From: Odiellus spinosus
Lineage: Eukaryota; Arthropoda; Arachnida; Opiliones; Phalangiidae
Direction: 5' to 3'
Assembly (NCBI GenBank): GCA_963920705.1
Contig: OY987234.1
Location: forward strand, 23,393,794-23,457,793
DNA: 64,000 nt
In this document: in pieces, positions 28,201 to 39,629 of the stretch
Numbering within the stretch: the first letter of the stretch is position 1
Layout of the letters: each line of letters starts with the position of its first letter
The notes under the pieces: model-generated
What the model was told of the DNA's origin: nothing
The model's input: only the letters and a program-made list of their open reading frames with translations
Databases searched by the model: none
Made by a program: the position numbers and the translations under genes

Positions 28201-31200
28201 ATTAATTAGATGGATATCCAATTAACAGAAATTCGACAAACTCCGAACACTACAATGTCTAGATAAAATAACGAATATAATCCGCTTGCCCAAAATAACG
28301 TATATGTCTATCCCTTTAAATTCAGATTGGAGTTTTCCATTCTGCCGTCCAATATATTCGTGTCTGGAAATTAGGTCACGAGGCCAATATTCGACCACGT
28401 GTCCATTCTCATACATATATATATTCTTTTTCATAAGTAATAATAATATAGAAAATGAAAACAAGTTTTTTTTCCTAATCGATCGGGTTTGGCGTCAATA
28501 TTCCAAACTCAAAATGGTGAACCATAATTATACAAAGGTCAATCGTTGAACTAATCTTGTTTTAATTTAGATTAAATTTAATTCTACAATGTTTAAAAAA
28601 TAAAAACCCCGAGAACTACGTTTCGATTTCTGGATAAAGAATCTCTAGAAATCCAAATCCTTTTTCCTCGTATAAGTGTCCCTCCAATAACTAGGATTAA
28701 TTTTTAATAAGAATGGAAATGGGTTTTTTCGAAAGGTTAAAGGTTCGAGGCGATTTCGACGCCAATGGATTAAATTACGGAAAAGGGTATTTGGGGTTCT
28801 TTATAATGTTACGAAATTATAGGCATCGTAAAAAAACATAATATATAAGACTAGGTAAGACGATTAAAGGTATACTATACTCTAGAAATGACTCGTTTCG
28901 AATAGATTGAGATTTAAAAACAAGCGACGAAAGGTTTCGGGTAATTAGCGGTTAATTAATTAGAAATACACGATTGCTAATCAACCAATGAGAGAGTTGG
29001 TATTTTTGATGGCATCGCCTCAACCGAAAGATATATTAGTTAAATTAGATACATTATTAAAATTTTTCTCGACAGATTTAGGTATTTTAAGGGACCCGGT
29101 GGGAAGAGCTATTTTAATTAATTTGAAATTAAACTTTGATTGGTTTCTTTGGCAGCCACGGCGAAGATCTGATAGTGACGCCATTCGCTCAAGTCCTGGC
29201 CAGCTTGAGAAACGTCCGCAATAATTACATCTACCTGACTCACGTTCAACCCGCCAAGTAAGTAACCAACCCTCAATTATCGAAATTATCAACCGGGAGT
29301 GATTGCAATTTTGGTTGATTTACGGGATATTAACCTTAAATATTAACATTTTACAAAATCCAGTATACTGTAGCTTCGTTTGAAAATATATCTAGGGTAC
29401 TTTAAGGAACAAATTTTAATTTTATTTTTAATTTGAAATTAAAAGCTATTCAATTAAGAATCAATATAGATTTATATTAGCGGCAAAAAAGAATAGATAT
29501 AAAAGAGCGCCTTAAAAAATGAGAACAGATTCTCTTTAAATCCCAAAAGCTAGGTTGTCTTAAATTATACTATCTTATTGGGAACGTTTTCAAGCATTAA
29601 CCTTGACTACGCGGCTCGACTAAAAACGCCTAAGACTAAATGGATCGCCTCATTAAAAGAGATATTGTTCGTAAAAGAAAAATTAAAATTAAATTTAATC
29701 ATTTATCCATTAAGATATAATTTAAAATTAAATTACGAGAGACTGTAGACATTGTTTTAAATTAAACTGTTATTGTAATTAAGATTAGTATTAGTCAATT
29801 TTCCTTTAATAAACAAATTAAGATCGAGAAATAATGGAAACTTTAGCCCGTAAAATCCACCTACATTTACCAAAGGTAAAAGCGCGTTTTCTTAACGATA
29901 AAATTTGCGAAATTCGAGCTTCCACGAGGTCTTTATAAAGATTCGAAGTCGCAATTACACGAAGGTCTTTCGAATAAAAAAAAAAGGAAAATGTCGATAT
30001 CAACACGAGCGTCTATTAAAAATTGTACTTATATTAAGATAGCGAAAGACAGATAATGATAATTCAGTCGTGGCCCGGGGCTATCATTCGCTTCTTAAAA
30101 TTCCCTCTCTCTCTCGATTGTCCCCCTTAGTACTTGGCTATTACGTTCGCGTTTCAGTTGGCAACCGAAAAAAGTCGAGATGGTTGAGAACTTGGAGGAT
30201 TTAAAGGAAAACGGAGGATCCGCGTTTAGATTATTTAATTTTGTACAACGCGTTTGTTTATCCGCGCGTTTAGGTCCAGAAGATCGTCGAGTAACGCGAG
30301 CGCTCAGCAATCGAGCGTCAAACCAATTACGGATGACGCGTACACGAAACTGGCGTTGGACACCCTGGAGGAGTTGGATTGGTGTCTCGATCAGTTGGAA
30401 ACCATTCAATCTCATCGGTCCGTCGGGGACATGGCTTCCAGCAAGGTCGAAACAAAATTACATTTTCATTTCCCCACCTAACATTCCTCATTTGTTTTAA
30501 AGTAGGGACGCGATCAGACTCGATTCGGGCCTCGAGTGTCTCTATCAAATCTGTTTCATTTGACGCGAGATCGCGGATCGAGTCTACTTTAACGTTTTCC
30601 TTCTCACTCTCTCTCTCTCTCTGTCTTATGATTTTATCTCCATCTTATTATCAGTCGAGAGGATGGTTTCATAAACTACTTTTCAAGCTACGAGGTTTAA
30701 ACGTGGCGTATTATTCCGCTAGAGCTTTGGCTAGTTTTGCAAATTTAATTTGAACCGATTACCTGGATTTATTATATTTAATTCGTAGCGGAGTTCCGCT
30801 CGAGTGATAATGAACTTCTCATTTTTCGGCCGATTTATCTTTTCTCTTTAATTTCTTAAATTAGTTCAAAAGAATGCTCAACAAAGAGCTGAGCCATTTC
30901 TCCGAGTCCAAATCGGGTAGTCAAATATCGGAATATATATGCAGCACTTTTCTCGGTAAGTTTTCTTCGTTGTTTTTCTTTTTAATTGACCGTTATCCGC
31001 GTTATAATTTCGAGTTTACGAAATGGCGCTGGTTCCTAATCATTGTAATGCCCTTGAAACGACTTCTATTAAGTTTTAAGAGAAATACGATCGTAAGAAT
31101 GGTCCGCTTAAATATTTTGACCAAATCAAAAATCCTTGAAACACTTAAAAAAAAATCAGGCCATGTTTGAATCTTTTGTAAGTCCAAACGCGATAGCTAA

Positions 31201-34200
31201 CCACGAACGGTTGAAGGCGACAGATTCGTGGATGTCTTAAGTACCGTTAAACCCCTCTTATTTCGTAATTACTCGAGGAATTTTCGTGGAAAAAGATAAT
31301 AGATTACCTCGAGCGACGTGTTAAAGAAAAAAAAGACCTAAATACTATAATAATTCGGTAATTATCGTAATTAAAAGACAATCAGCAAGACGTGGATTTA
31401 ATGAATCTGCGTCCCGACGAAGTAACGAGAGAAGTGGCGGCCCTACCATCGCCCGGCGGTTCCAACTCCACGACGATGGGCGCCCTAGCTTCCAAATTGT
31501 CCTCCATTACGGGACGAACGTCGCCCAGGAGTCGACCGGGGACAACCATGTCACAAATCACGGGAGTCAAGAAGCCCTTGTGTCACACGAACAGTTTGAC
31601 GCAGTTACCCAAGTACGGAGTCGAGTCCTCGCAAGAAACGGATTTAGGGCAGGTCAGTCCGAGACAACAAAAAACCTTTTCCACTCGATGAAATCGTAGT
31701 TTCAGTCAATTCGTATGAGATTTTTTGTTTAATCCTCAGATGCTGGAGGAAATCGATCACTGGGGAGTCGATATCTTCAAAATCCGCGATCTGTCGCTCG
31801 GCAGGCCACTAACGGCCGTCATGTATTCCATATTCAGAGTAAGAATCGATTTTCGAATCGATCGGTTCGTTAATTAAAAGCTTCGAATCGATTCCGACTA
31901 GGAGCGCGATCTTCTAAAAACGTTCAAAATCCCGTCGAAGACTTTTCTAAACTTCCTGATGACCTTGGAGGATCATTACTTAAAGGTGCCGTATCACAAC
32001 AGTACCCACGCCGCCGACGTTTCCCAATCCGTTCACGTTCTATTGCTGTCACCGGCTTTGGACGTAAGTTCGACTAATTACTTTCATCGATCTCCCCCAT
32101 CTCCTAAAATTAGAATATCTTCGAGGCGAAAAGAGGGCCAGTGTCGCCAAAATAAAGGGATAATAACCTCGTCATCTTTCGCTCGTTACTTTTTGTTTTA
32201 AAGGGAAAAACCAGCCAAAATAAATTCAGTCTGAAAAGCGTCTATACCCTCTGTTTCCGATATTTTCGGGTTTATTAAACCTTAATGAAAATTAAGAATT
32301 TAGCTAATTAAGGCTCGTTATGATCAAGAACTAGCGTACTAGTTTCTCGGGACTTTTCCTTTATATTTCCGGACTTTTCGGGTTTTTACGAACTCTCGGT
32401 GGTATTATCCCTTTAATAAATTCAAGAGGAGCGAAACTTTCTAACGAGTTAATAACGCTAGGCTTAATTTTGCGAATTAAAGCTTCGAAAGAAGGAGGAG
32501 GATTCCCTTTTAGATACTAGAGAGTGAGGGATTTAATAAAAATTGCGTCTTCTTTTCGGTGTTGGCCTCGTTGACAGGGAGTCTTCACTGATCTAGAGAT
32601 TCTAACGACGCTATTTGCCGCGGCTATTCACGACGTCGATCACCCGGGAGTCACCAATCAATATCTCATCAACTCCAGTAAGGAATAACATTCGTTAAGA
32701 CTTAATTTAGAATTTATTGAAAGACGAGCCGAACTATACGCGACCGACTTCAATGCCTAATCATATTTCATTCATTTCCCCAATCTAAGATTTATTCAAA
32801 CTCTAGTTCAATTAGGCAAGAATTTAGACAGGAAGGGTTGGACGGGGAAGCGTCACGCGTCTCCTCCTGGTACGTGTGGGGGGGATGACACTCTAAGGTA
32901 AGAGATAGAAGGGTGTGACGTTGGAAGATCAGGACTGTTGGCTCCCTATTGGACAGTGATAGAGTTAGAGGGGGGGGGGCTTTAAACGGACGTATCCCTG
33001 ACGCGATGTCGATGTCGATGTCCTTTTTGAAATCAAGGTCTACGAACTTAAAAACTTCGACCATCCATTGAAACTAACGCTCGTGTCTCAAAAATCTTTA
33101 TCCGATAAGTGTTCGGCTCAAAAAAGACAAATGCAATAAGCGAAACTATAAAACAGGTTCGGAATTGGCCGTAATGTACAACGACGAATCCGTTCTGGAG
33201 AATCATTCGCTGGCGGTGGCGTTTAAACTACTTCAAGACGAGAACTGCAATATCCTGGCTAGCTTGAACAAGAAACAAACATTGACGCTCAGGAAGATGG
33301 CCATTGACATGGTCGGTTAATAATACGACTATTTAACTAGCCACGATCTTAATAGATAAAGCGAAAACAGTCCATTCTTGTTAGTTCTTACTATAGTCTC
33401 CGTTCGCGGAGGCTTACGAACGCCAGTCTCGTTATTCGTCAATATCTATTAAGATACGATGTCCGGAAGTTAGTCCTAGGTTTATACGCCAGGAATCATT
33501 AGATCAAACTAATTCCTCTTGGCGGTTCTGTTTTTACGCGCAGGTCCTGGCGACGGATATGTCCAAACACATGACGCTACTCGCGGACCTGAAGACGATG
33601 GTGGAGACGAAGAAGGTAGCTGGATCGGGAGTGGTACTACTAGACAATTACACGGAACGCATCCAGGTAGGTAAATTACGTCACAACGAGAGGACGAGGG
33701 CGTCCGCGAGAATCAGGCGCCTTCAAAATGTCCGAGTAATCTTATCTCCGCCATGGTAAACAGGTGCTTCAAAACATGATTCACTGCGCCGATCTGAGCA
33801 ATCCGACAAAGCCATTGGATTTGTACAGGCGATGGGTGGATTTTATCATGGAGGAGTTCTTCCAGCAAGGTGATAAGGAGAGGGAGCTCGGTCTCGACAT
33901 CAGTCCCATGTGCGACAGACATTCGGCCACCATCGAGAAATCGCAGGTAAAACAAGGTCTTCTCGTTCTTTAAATCGTCTTTATCGCTCGAAAACAATCG
34001 TAGCTTCATTCTCCCTCGAACCAACTCGTCTTATCATTGTACAAATAGAGAGGCTGACTCCGTAGACGGAATATTAATTCTAATAGTCTCTCGGGATCAA
34101 ATTGCAATCGGTTGAAATCCTAGTTTCCCAGAGACAATATTCAAATTAAGCTTTTCAAATCCTTCTTGAAATTCAGATTTCCCAATTACCGCCCAATCCT

Positions 34201-34656
34201 TCTCAAAATCCAGCGTCTTTAATTCCCAAAATCCATCGTCCAATCCTTCTTGAAATCGCATTTTTCAAATCCCATATAGTATATTGTCCGATGAAATTAA
34301 TTTACATCGTTTCGATCCAGGTTGGTTTCATCGACTACATTATCCATCCACTGTGGGAAACGTGGGCGGACTTGGTCCATCCGGACGCCCAAGAGATCCT
34401 GGACACGTTGGAAGAGAATCGAGACTGGTACCAGAACATGATTCCTACGAGTCCCACGAGCAGGAGTCAAGAATTACTCGAAGATCCGTCGGAACTTCAA
34501 GAAGAAGACGAAGACGATAACACGCCGCCGGAAGACGACGATCGAGAGGACGTTTCCGGTCGAAGATTAGCCGCGGCGGCCGAGAAAATTAAGTTTCAAA
34601 TAACGATAGAAGAACCGGAAGACGACGAGGACGCGGAATCGGCGGGCGAGAATTAA
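10204..34656 (+). CDS. PDE4: cAMP-specific 3',5'-cyclic phosphodiesterase 4, long form (dunce orthologue)
   Basis: It hydrolyses cAMP to AMP and shapes PKA signalling. Thirteen exons: 10204-10541, 14596-14829, 29156-29257, 30274-30445, 30865-30955, 31390-31652, 31740-31838, 31902-32063, 32578-32677, 33157-33311, 33544-33666, 33764-33946 and 34321-34656. All phases agree and give 785 residues. UCR1 (about 138-215) keeps the PKA site QRRESF (Ser165) and [19 protein letters not shown]2 (about 246-312) keeps [16 protein letters not shown]. The catalytic domain keeps [10 protein letters not shown] (464-473), HDVDHPG metal ligands (505-506), HCADLSNP (D623) and the purine-selective Gln at 674 ([11 protein letters not shown]). 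The C-terminus has a Ser-Pro and KFQI where mammals have KFQF. Exon 1 opens with a hydrophobic stretch and has no earlier in-frame ATG after a stop at 10,150. Weak points are the exon 1 start, the exon 4 donor (GTCGAA) and the exon 6 acceptor. All catalytic residues checked are intact. Confidence 0.95.
14596..14829 (+). other. PDE4: PDE4 UCR1 exon with PKA phosphorylation site
   Basis: This exon starts FDVGDAEHG, the usual point where isoform-specific PDE4 N-termini join the common body. It contains [20 protein letters not shown], the conserved UCR1 segment whose Ser is phosphorylated by PKA in mammalian long forms. The donor is a perfect GTAAGT at 14,830. It enters and leaves in phase 2. Confidence 0.93.
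19796..20126. mobile_element. hAT-type MITE, CAGGGTTGCCA family, diverged copy
   Basis: The right end reads TGTGGCAACCCTG. The left end is a degenerate version near 19,797 (GGTTTGCGGCACAC). The interior shares with the copy at 25,396-25,762 the runs TTTCCCTGACCTTTTCCAAC and GTCAGCTGAGAATCTTTTCC. No transposase is encoded. The assignment to hAT rests on the known widespread MITEs with this terminal repeat. Confidence 0.65.
25396..25762. mobile_element. hAT-type MITE with CAGGGTTGCCA terminal inverted repeats
   Basis: The element begins CAGGGTTGCCAT and ends GTGGCAACCCTG, an imperfect inverted repeat pair about 365 bp apart. Its interior repeats the phrase TTCCCTGACTTT several times, a hallmark of these non-autonomous elements in many animals. 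I saw no clear 8-bp target duplication, so insertion borders may be eroded. Confidence 0.75.
26530..26672. repeat. Dispersed repeat D, copy 2
   Basis: It shares AACCAATTAAAG, GTGGCAACG and CGCGCCAAA blocks and the right end GAATTAGGCTTAGCGTAAAA with 3045-3345. No coding content was seen. Confidence 0.6.
27559..27692 (+). other. Candidate alternative first exon of PDE4
   Basis: An ATG-initiated frame of 44 codons plus 2 nt starts [20 protein letters not shown] and ends VDEVFNP before a donor AG|GTATTT in phase 2. That phase joins correctly to the exon at 29,156 ([12 protein letters not shown]), which would give a PDE4 isoform with a truncated UCR1 lacking the PKA site. Composition looks coding, with mixed polar and aromatic residues and no low-complexity run. 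PDE4 genes in flies and mammals are known to use several internal promoters. No independent support is available. Confidence 0.33.
27806..28176. mobile_element. TTAA-bounded MITE, family A, copy 1
   Basis: The 371-bp element is bounded by TTAA on both sides and has terminal inverted repeats AGGGAGAATGC and GCATTCTCCCT. Inside are further inverted repeats: GGCTTAGCTGG with CCAGCTAAGCC, TCGTGGAGAT with ATCTCCACGA, and CAATGACATTGATC with GATCAATGTCATTG. The RNA or single strand could therefore fold back over much of its length. A second copy lies at 61,816-62,130. The TTAA target suggests a piggyBac-type mobiliser, but no transposase is present. Confidence 0.82.
28173..28253. repeat. Dispersed repeat E, copy 2
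   Basis: Starting at the TTAA that ends the family A MITE, this segment resembles 5931-6012 (TTTAAACGAAC at the start, ACAAACTCC and AACACTAC near the end). Confidence 0.45.
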
Positions 34657-34764
34657 TTAAAAATCGATCGGGAAATTAAGATAATCGAGTGGAAGTCTTT
34701 CGTAGGAAAGTTAAAACGAACGAAATGTTCCCTTAAAAGGCGAAAAACAAAACCTAAAACCAAA

Positions 34765-34834
34765 AATAAATCGCCAAACCGGGATTAACGGCTTCCCGCC
34801 AACCGGATTAATTTATTTCGCGCGAAAAAATAAA
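34765..34834 (+). terminator. Candidate polyadenylation signals of PDE4
   Basis: AATAAA occurs at 34,765-34,770 and 34,829-34,834, about 110 and 175 bp after the PDE4 stop codon. Further A-rich signals follow in the AT-rich downstream region, so the true 3' end could be later. Confidence 0.4.
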
Positions 34835-35565
34835 GGAAATTAAGTGAAAAAGCCGCGATTCTTACGGCGAATGGAATTGATCGGTTTAAAAAAGGAAACG
34901 CGGTGCTGAGAAACAGCGCGACAATAAAGGCTAAGTGATCGGTGATCAGTGATGGGATTAAACAAGATTAAGAGCGAATCTAATCTCGGATAAACCCCTT
35001 TCAACGAGAAAGGAAAATTTAGCCCAAGATTAAAAACAAAATATATATTGAAATTAAAAACAAAAAAAATCAAATCTTTTGTGAAAAATAGTCCACGAAA
35101 CATAAAAGGTACTACCTCCGAAATTAATTTTTTTCATCAAAATGGCAATACAAAACTCGAAACCCAAAACCCCCGGGTTTACGGTTCAATTTACCTGACA
35201 ACTACAAAACAAAATGGATAGATTTAACGATCCAAACCCGCGAGCACAATTTAAGTAGAAAAATACGAATTATAAAATAAACCTTAAAATACGTAAAAAA
35301 AAACTTTCGGTGCAACAACTAATAAAAAAAAAACAAAAAGCTACGAAAAAAATAATATTTCTTAAAAATATGAAGAAAAACCAAAACTATTTGCGCTGTA
35401 CCTTAAAAAAAAAAAAAAAACAAAAAAAACGATGATGTTATTAACTCTATGCATGCGCAGTGTTTTTAAATTTGAAAAACAAAATTATCGTGATGACTTT
35501 TCGATTTTATTTTGTTAATTATAATTATTATTTGTCCGCCTTGGACAGAATTTTATCTCTCTAAT

Positions 35566-35591
35566 GAGTCGATTAATCGATTAATCGACTC
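35566..35591. repeat. 26-nt perfect palindrome
   Basis: The sequence starts GAGTCGATTAATC and continues as its exact reverse complement, without a spacer. It could form a cruciform or serve as a paired binding site (TCGATTAATCGA-like core). It lies about 0.9 kb after the PDE4 stop. Confidence 0.9.
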
Positions 35592-35859
35592 GTGGCTGGC
35601 ATTTAGTCATAATTAGCCCCAACCCAATCCTAATTTATTCGCAGATATTATTGGAAAAATAAAACGCCACAATTAACCTAAAACTATTTCCACGGGATAA
35701 AAATTAATTCATTCGCGAATGAAAAAAGATACGCGCAAAACTAAAAGCAATTAGCTGATCGAAAAATAATTAAAATTAAATAAATTATAATTAACAATTA
35801 AAATTTGTTAAATTATCCAATTAGTTTAGTAATAATAAAAGCAATTAACCAATTAAAAG

Positions 35860-36150
35860 ACAATTATAATTAGATAAATTAATAATAAATTAATTATAAT
35901 TAAATAAATTAATAATAAATTAATTATAATTAAATAAATTAATAATAAATTAATTATAATTAAATAAATTAATAATAATAATAAATTAATTATAATTAAA
36001 TCAATTAATAATAATAATAAATTAATTATAATTAACAATTAAAATAATTTAATTATAATTAACAATTAAAATAATTTAATTATAATTAACAATTAAAATA
36101 ATTTAATTATAATTAACAATTAAAATAATTTAATTATAATTAACAATTAA
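35860..36150. repeat. AT-only tandem arrays, two unit types
   Basis: The first part repeats a unit of about 30 bp built on AATAATAAATTAATTATAAT, about five times. The second repeats a 27-bp unit built on AATTATAATTAACAATTAAA, about four times. Both are almost purely A and T. A similar 10-bp array (AATAATTAAT) runs at 37,161-37,222. Confidence 0.9.
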
Positions 36151-37160
36151 AATTTGCGTAAATTATCCAGTTAATTATTTTAATAATAATAATATTGAGG
36201 TGATCTCGTTAGTTATTACGGTACAATTGTCGAATCTGGGTAAAAATTAATTTTCAAATTGCGAGCGTTAATTAATATCCGACATTTAACAATCGTACCA
36301 TAATTATCGTTAATTATTAATGAAAAATAATATAAAGGTGCTAGAATTATAATTTTTAGGTTTAAACTTTGAAACTCAAAGAAAAAAGTTCAATACGGAT
36401 GCAATTTATTTTAAATTCTTTTTAAATTCAAATATTTGAAACTCTTTTTTTAAATTATATGTAATTTGAAGAAAAAACTGCAATTTAATTTTACAATTAA
36501 ATCTAATTGAACTTTATTTCTTTCGTGGCGAGTAGGCCTAGTTGCACAACGAATGATAGAAGAATAAAGGGGAGGTAAAACTAAAAATTAATAGACCGTT
36601 AAAAACCGGTCTTTTTATATTTTTCACTCATTACCCGGTAAATAAAGTTTAAATCAAATACATCCTTCCAAAACCGAGCTAAAATGTTCCGTAATATTTA
36701 TGAAGAGCATAGATTAAAATTTATCATAAATTATCATGAATTTGCATCCAAATTATTACGTGAAAAATGCCAAAAAAAAAAATAATTGTTGAAAATAAAG
36801 TTTTTAAATTGTTATTAAAATTAAAATATTGGATTTAAAAACATTTAAGTTTAAAAATTTAAAAAGAAATCGGATAATTTATAAATCTATGATCCTCGTA
36901 AAATTAAAATAAATTATATTTTCGAAAAATATTAAAATACCAAAAAGAAAACTGCGGAAATTTTAAATAAAAAAAAAAAAAGGCCAAAACAAATAATATA
37001 TAATTAAAAGTAATCTTTGCCGCTTAGAAATAAACACCGTCGTTTTTAAGTTCGAATAATAACGCGAACCCGTTAATTCCCAGCTCCAAATGTAAATAAT
37101 AAATAATAACGTCGCAAAATTAAATTAACAAAAAGTTTTGTTTCGCGAAAGTATTATAAT

Positions 37161-37222
37161 AATAATTAATAATAATTAATAATAATTAATAATAATTAAT
37201 AATAATTAATAATAATTAATAA
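37161..37222. repeat. AATAATTAAT 10-bp tandem array
   Basis: About six perfect copies of a 10-bp AT unit lie in the intergenic region between PDE4 and POLE4. Confidence 0.9.
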
Positions 37223-37832
37223 TATATTCTCGCGAGTAACTGGCGCGATTACTCTCGAGAAATGTCATGTGATAAAAATAACGCGAAATTCAGGCCACAA
37301 TTTAGGTAATACGCAATTAAAGAAAATATTGTATTAACCAGCGGCTTACCTCGAAACTACGAAAATAGTTCTCGATTAAAAATAAAAGGGTTACGGAAGT
37401 ATATTTGTTAGAGATTATAAGTAATTGAGATTGATTACAATTTGAGAGAGAAAAAATTATAAACTAAAGAACTACCGCGTTATTTTTTCAGTTAGAAAAA
37501 ACATAAATATTAAAAAAATATCCCATCGATTATTTTTAAAAAAACAAAGAAATTCCGGTATCGAACTAAAATATCATTAGATTTAAAAAACAACTCGTAT
37601 TATAGGACTAAGAAATATGGCTTGAACGTGACCCCGTGGTTGTGTGGATAAAACAATTACCTACACCGTAGATCTCGAGAAAAACTAAATAATAATACAG
37701 TCTAGTCAGAGATGATTGTTGAAAACAAATTAAATGTTCAATCAAATTAAGACTCTCTGTTCAATCTAATTATTCTTACTTTTTAACTTTAAGAACTAAA
37801 GGCATATCCAAGGGGGTCATTTAAAAAACACA

Positions 37833-38230
37833 GTTGCCGCAAATTTGACACTTTTCTAGGTTTCCCCCGACCAAATGACTATCCTCTTTCTTTTGTTACG
37901 GAAAGATACAATTCCCTGACCCTTTGATTACGACTCTTCCGTCACCTTTAAATAATATTTTCCAATTCCCAGAGTTCTCCCAGATTTGCGGGATAATCTA
38001 ATAAAAAGAAAGGTTTACCTAGATCCGGGATTGCCCCAACATTTGATTTGGCATTTAAAACCATAACCAAGCGAGGGGTTAATTTATTTTGAAACATTAC
38101 AGCAGTCCCTCGACTAAAATACCTGTTGCCACAAAATCTGACACTTCTGTAGGTTTTCCCTGACCTTCTTTGACCTTTTCCCTGACCAAATGATTATACC
38201 ATAATCCTCTTTCTTCCGTAACATCAGCCA
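37833..38230. mobile_element. Remnants of two CAGGGTTGCCA-type MITE ends
   Basis: Two similar segments in the same orientation, about 290 bp apart, each begin with a decayed terminal repeat (CAGTTGCCGCAAATTTGACA and CTGTTGCCACAAAATCTGAC). Both continue with TTTTCCCTGACC-like phrases, an AAATGA(C/T)TAT block and CCTCTTTCTT. The matching right ends were not found. Confidence 0.5.
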
Positions 38231-38758
38231 GCTATCGTACGTATCGCGATACAATTTTTCAATTATTTGGCATTTAAAATTTAATCTTTCTTTCGTAAAA
38301 TCACGCGAGACTTATTCGAGTGGCATTCTCAAAATTGAAACCATTTTACGGCATAGCGCCAATAAATATCAAGAAAATTAAAACTACTTACGTTTTAACG
38401 CGTGAAAATGTTGGCGCGTTATATCCTTTTGAGTTGACCACGCCGGCGATAAGCTTTCATTTATGGAGGAAACCAAGGCCTACTTGAAGAGTGACGAAAT
38501 CGTGTAGAGTAGAGCGCGGCTTTCAAAATTTAGACTTGACACCAATTTTTAGGTCTCGCGAAACTAATTTAACGTAATACTATTAAAATACTATTAAATA
38601 TATACTATTTTCGCGTAAAAAGATAAGTTTTCTTACTTTAACGACGATTTAAATCAGCAATTTTCCTCTTAAAAATCCAGTTGAACTTCAGTCGACGATG
38701 GCGGATTGGCGGTGAAAGAATCTCGCAAAACCGTTAGAAAAATTCCCCGTTAGACGTC

Positions 38759-38835
38759 GCCAATGAGGTAAAGTCGAATCTCATTGGCTGGAGGTTGGAG
38801 CCGCGTAAAAAAAAGGAAGTGATTGAGTCACGTGA
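38759..38835. promoter_or_regulatory. POLE4 promoter elements: inverted CCAAT pair and CACGTG
   Basis: GCCAATGAG (38,759-38,767) and its exact reverse complement CTCATTGGC (38,780-38,788) are 12 nt apart. TCACGTGA (38,828-38,835) contains an E-box. All lie 100-180 bp before the POLE4 ATG at 38,938. NF-Y binds CCAAT boxes in many housekeeping and S-phase promoters, and CACGTG binds bHLH factors. Function is inferred from motif and position only. Confidence 0.5.
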
Positions 38836-38937
38836 TCTTCCAAAGTTCCGATAAATCCTCGGCGCTAACCCTAAATCAGCCGCTAAACTTTAATCTATAC
38901 ATTTTTTCTGTTAAAATTAATATTTTTATACGAAATT

Positions 38938-39415
38938 ATGGAAGAAGAAAATATAGTAATTACCGACGATGAAGAAGAAACTCCGGAAGAAATGAATTTG
39001 GACACCGAAGCGACGGATATCCTAATGGAGAAACCCGCGAATGAGAAACTGTACAGGTTACCTTTGGCTAGGGTTAAGAATTTAATGAAATTAGATCCGG
39101 ACGTTCATTTGGCTAGCCAAGACGCCACATTTTTAATCACTAAAGCGACGGTAAATATCAAATTAAACTTGAAATTAATCTCTTAGTTAAATCGCGACCA
39201 TTCCTTAGGAATTATTCATCGAAGTTTTAACGCAAGAATCGTATTCATTCACGCAACAAGCTAAGAAGAAAACCCTTCAAAAGAAGGATCTGGAATCGGC
39301 TATTGATCAAATAGACGCTTTAGTCTTTTTAGAAGGTAACTCCGGAACTTATTTAAAATTAAAATTGCGTATAACTAATCAAAAGCTTTTTAAATTAGGT
39401 ACTTTGGATGACTGA
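38938..39415 (+). CDS. POLE4: DNA polymerase epsilon subunit 4 (histone-fold)
   Basis: It is a small histone-fold subunit of DNA polymerase epsilon. In animals it pairs with POLE3 and helps bind DNA and histones at the fork. Exons 38938-39150, 39209-39335 and 39399-39415 give 118 residues, with introns of 58 and 63 bp. An acidic start (about 1-35) precedes the histone fold. Recognition rests on RLPLARVKNLMKLDPDVHLA, on AKKKTLQKKDLESAIDQIDA, and on the ending FLEGTLDD, which matches the family ending FLEGTLD. The last exon carries only the final six codons. AATAAA follows at 39,468. The gene is tail to tail with DNAJC14, with 214 bp between stop codons. Confidence 0.96.
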
Positions 39416-39442
39416 ACTTTTCTACCTTAGAAAAAGTTGGTT

Positions 39443-39473
39443 TTTATTGTACATAGCAATTTTTGTTAATAAA
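39443..39473. terminator. Overlapping polyadenylation signals for POLE4 and DNAJC14
   Basis: AATAAA at 39,468-39,473 on the + strand is 53 bp after the POLE4 stop. On the - strand AATAAA at 39,448-39,443 is about 180 bp after the DNAJC14 stop. If both are used, the two convergent transcripts overlap at their 3' ends. Confidence 0.5.
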
Positions 39474-39629
39474 TTCATCCATTCTCGCTTCGAAATTGTG
39501 ACTTTTTTTAGTTTTTTTTTTTTCGTATAAAAATACTTCAATTGACAAAAAACTTTTCAGTTTTAAGAGATTTTAAATTAAGGAGAAAAAAAAAAAGTCA
39601 AAACCAAAAATCACTTCGAAGTAAAAGGG

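Larger units (their letters stand above)
14830..29155 (+). other. Large PDE4 intron 2 (about 14.3 kb)
   Basis: The intron separates the first and second UCR1 exons. It holds two hAT-type MITEs (near 19,796-20,126 and 25,396-25,762), one 371-bp TTAA-bounded MITE (27,806-28,176), a copy of repeat D, GC-richer islands around 22,380-22,510 and 24,480-24,780, and a candidate alternative first exon at 27,559-27,692. No unrelated nested gene was recognised on either strand. Confidence 0.8.
34840..38650. other. AT-rich intergenic region with satellite-like arrays
   Basis: No coding exon was found. The stretch contains simple AT arrays at 35,860-36,150 and 37,161-37,222, a 26-nt perfect palindrome at 35,566-35,591, and two partial MITE ends of the CAGGGTTGCCA type near 37,833 and 38,127. 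The frames in this stretch are products of the AT repeats. Confidence 0.7.

Noticed and set aside
30180-30500. 106-codon frame beginning MVENLED
   Set aside because: Its second half is an out-of-frame reading of the PDE4 UCR2 exon at 30,274-30,445, and the first half is intronic.
38463-38507. 14-codon frame METKAYLKS-like before POLE4
   Set aside because: It is too short, with no splice partner recognised, and may be chance.
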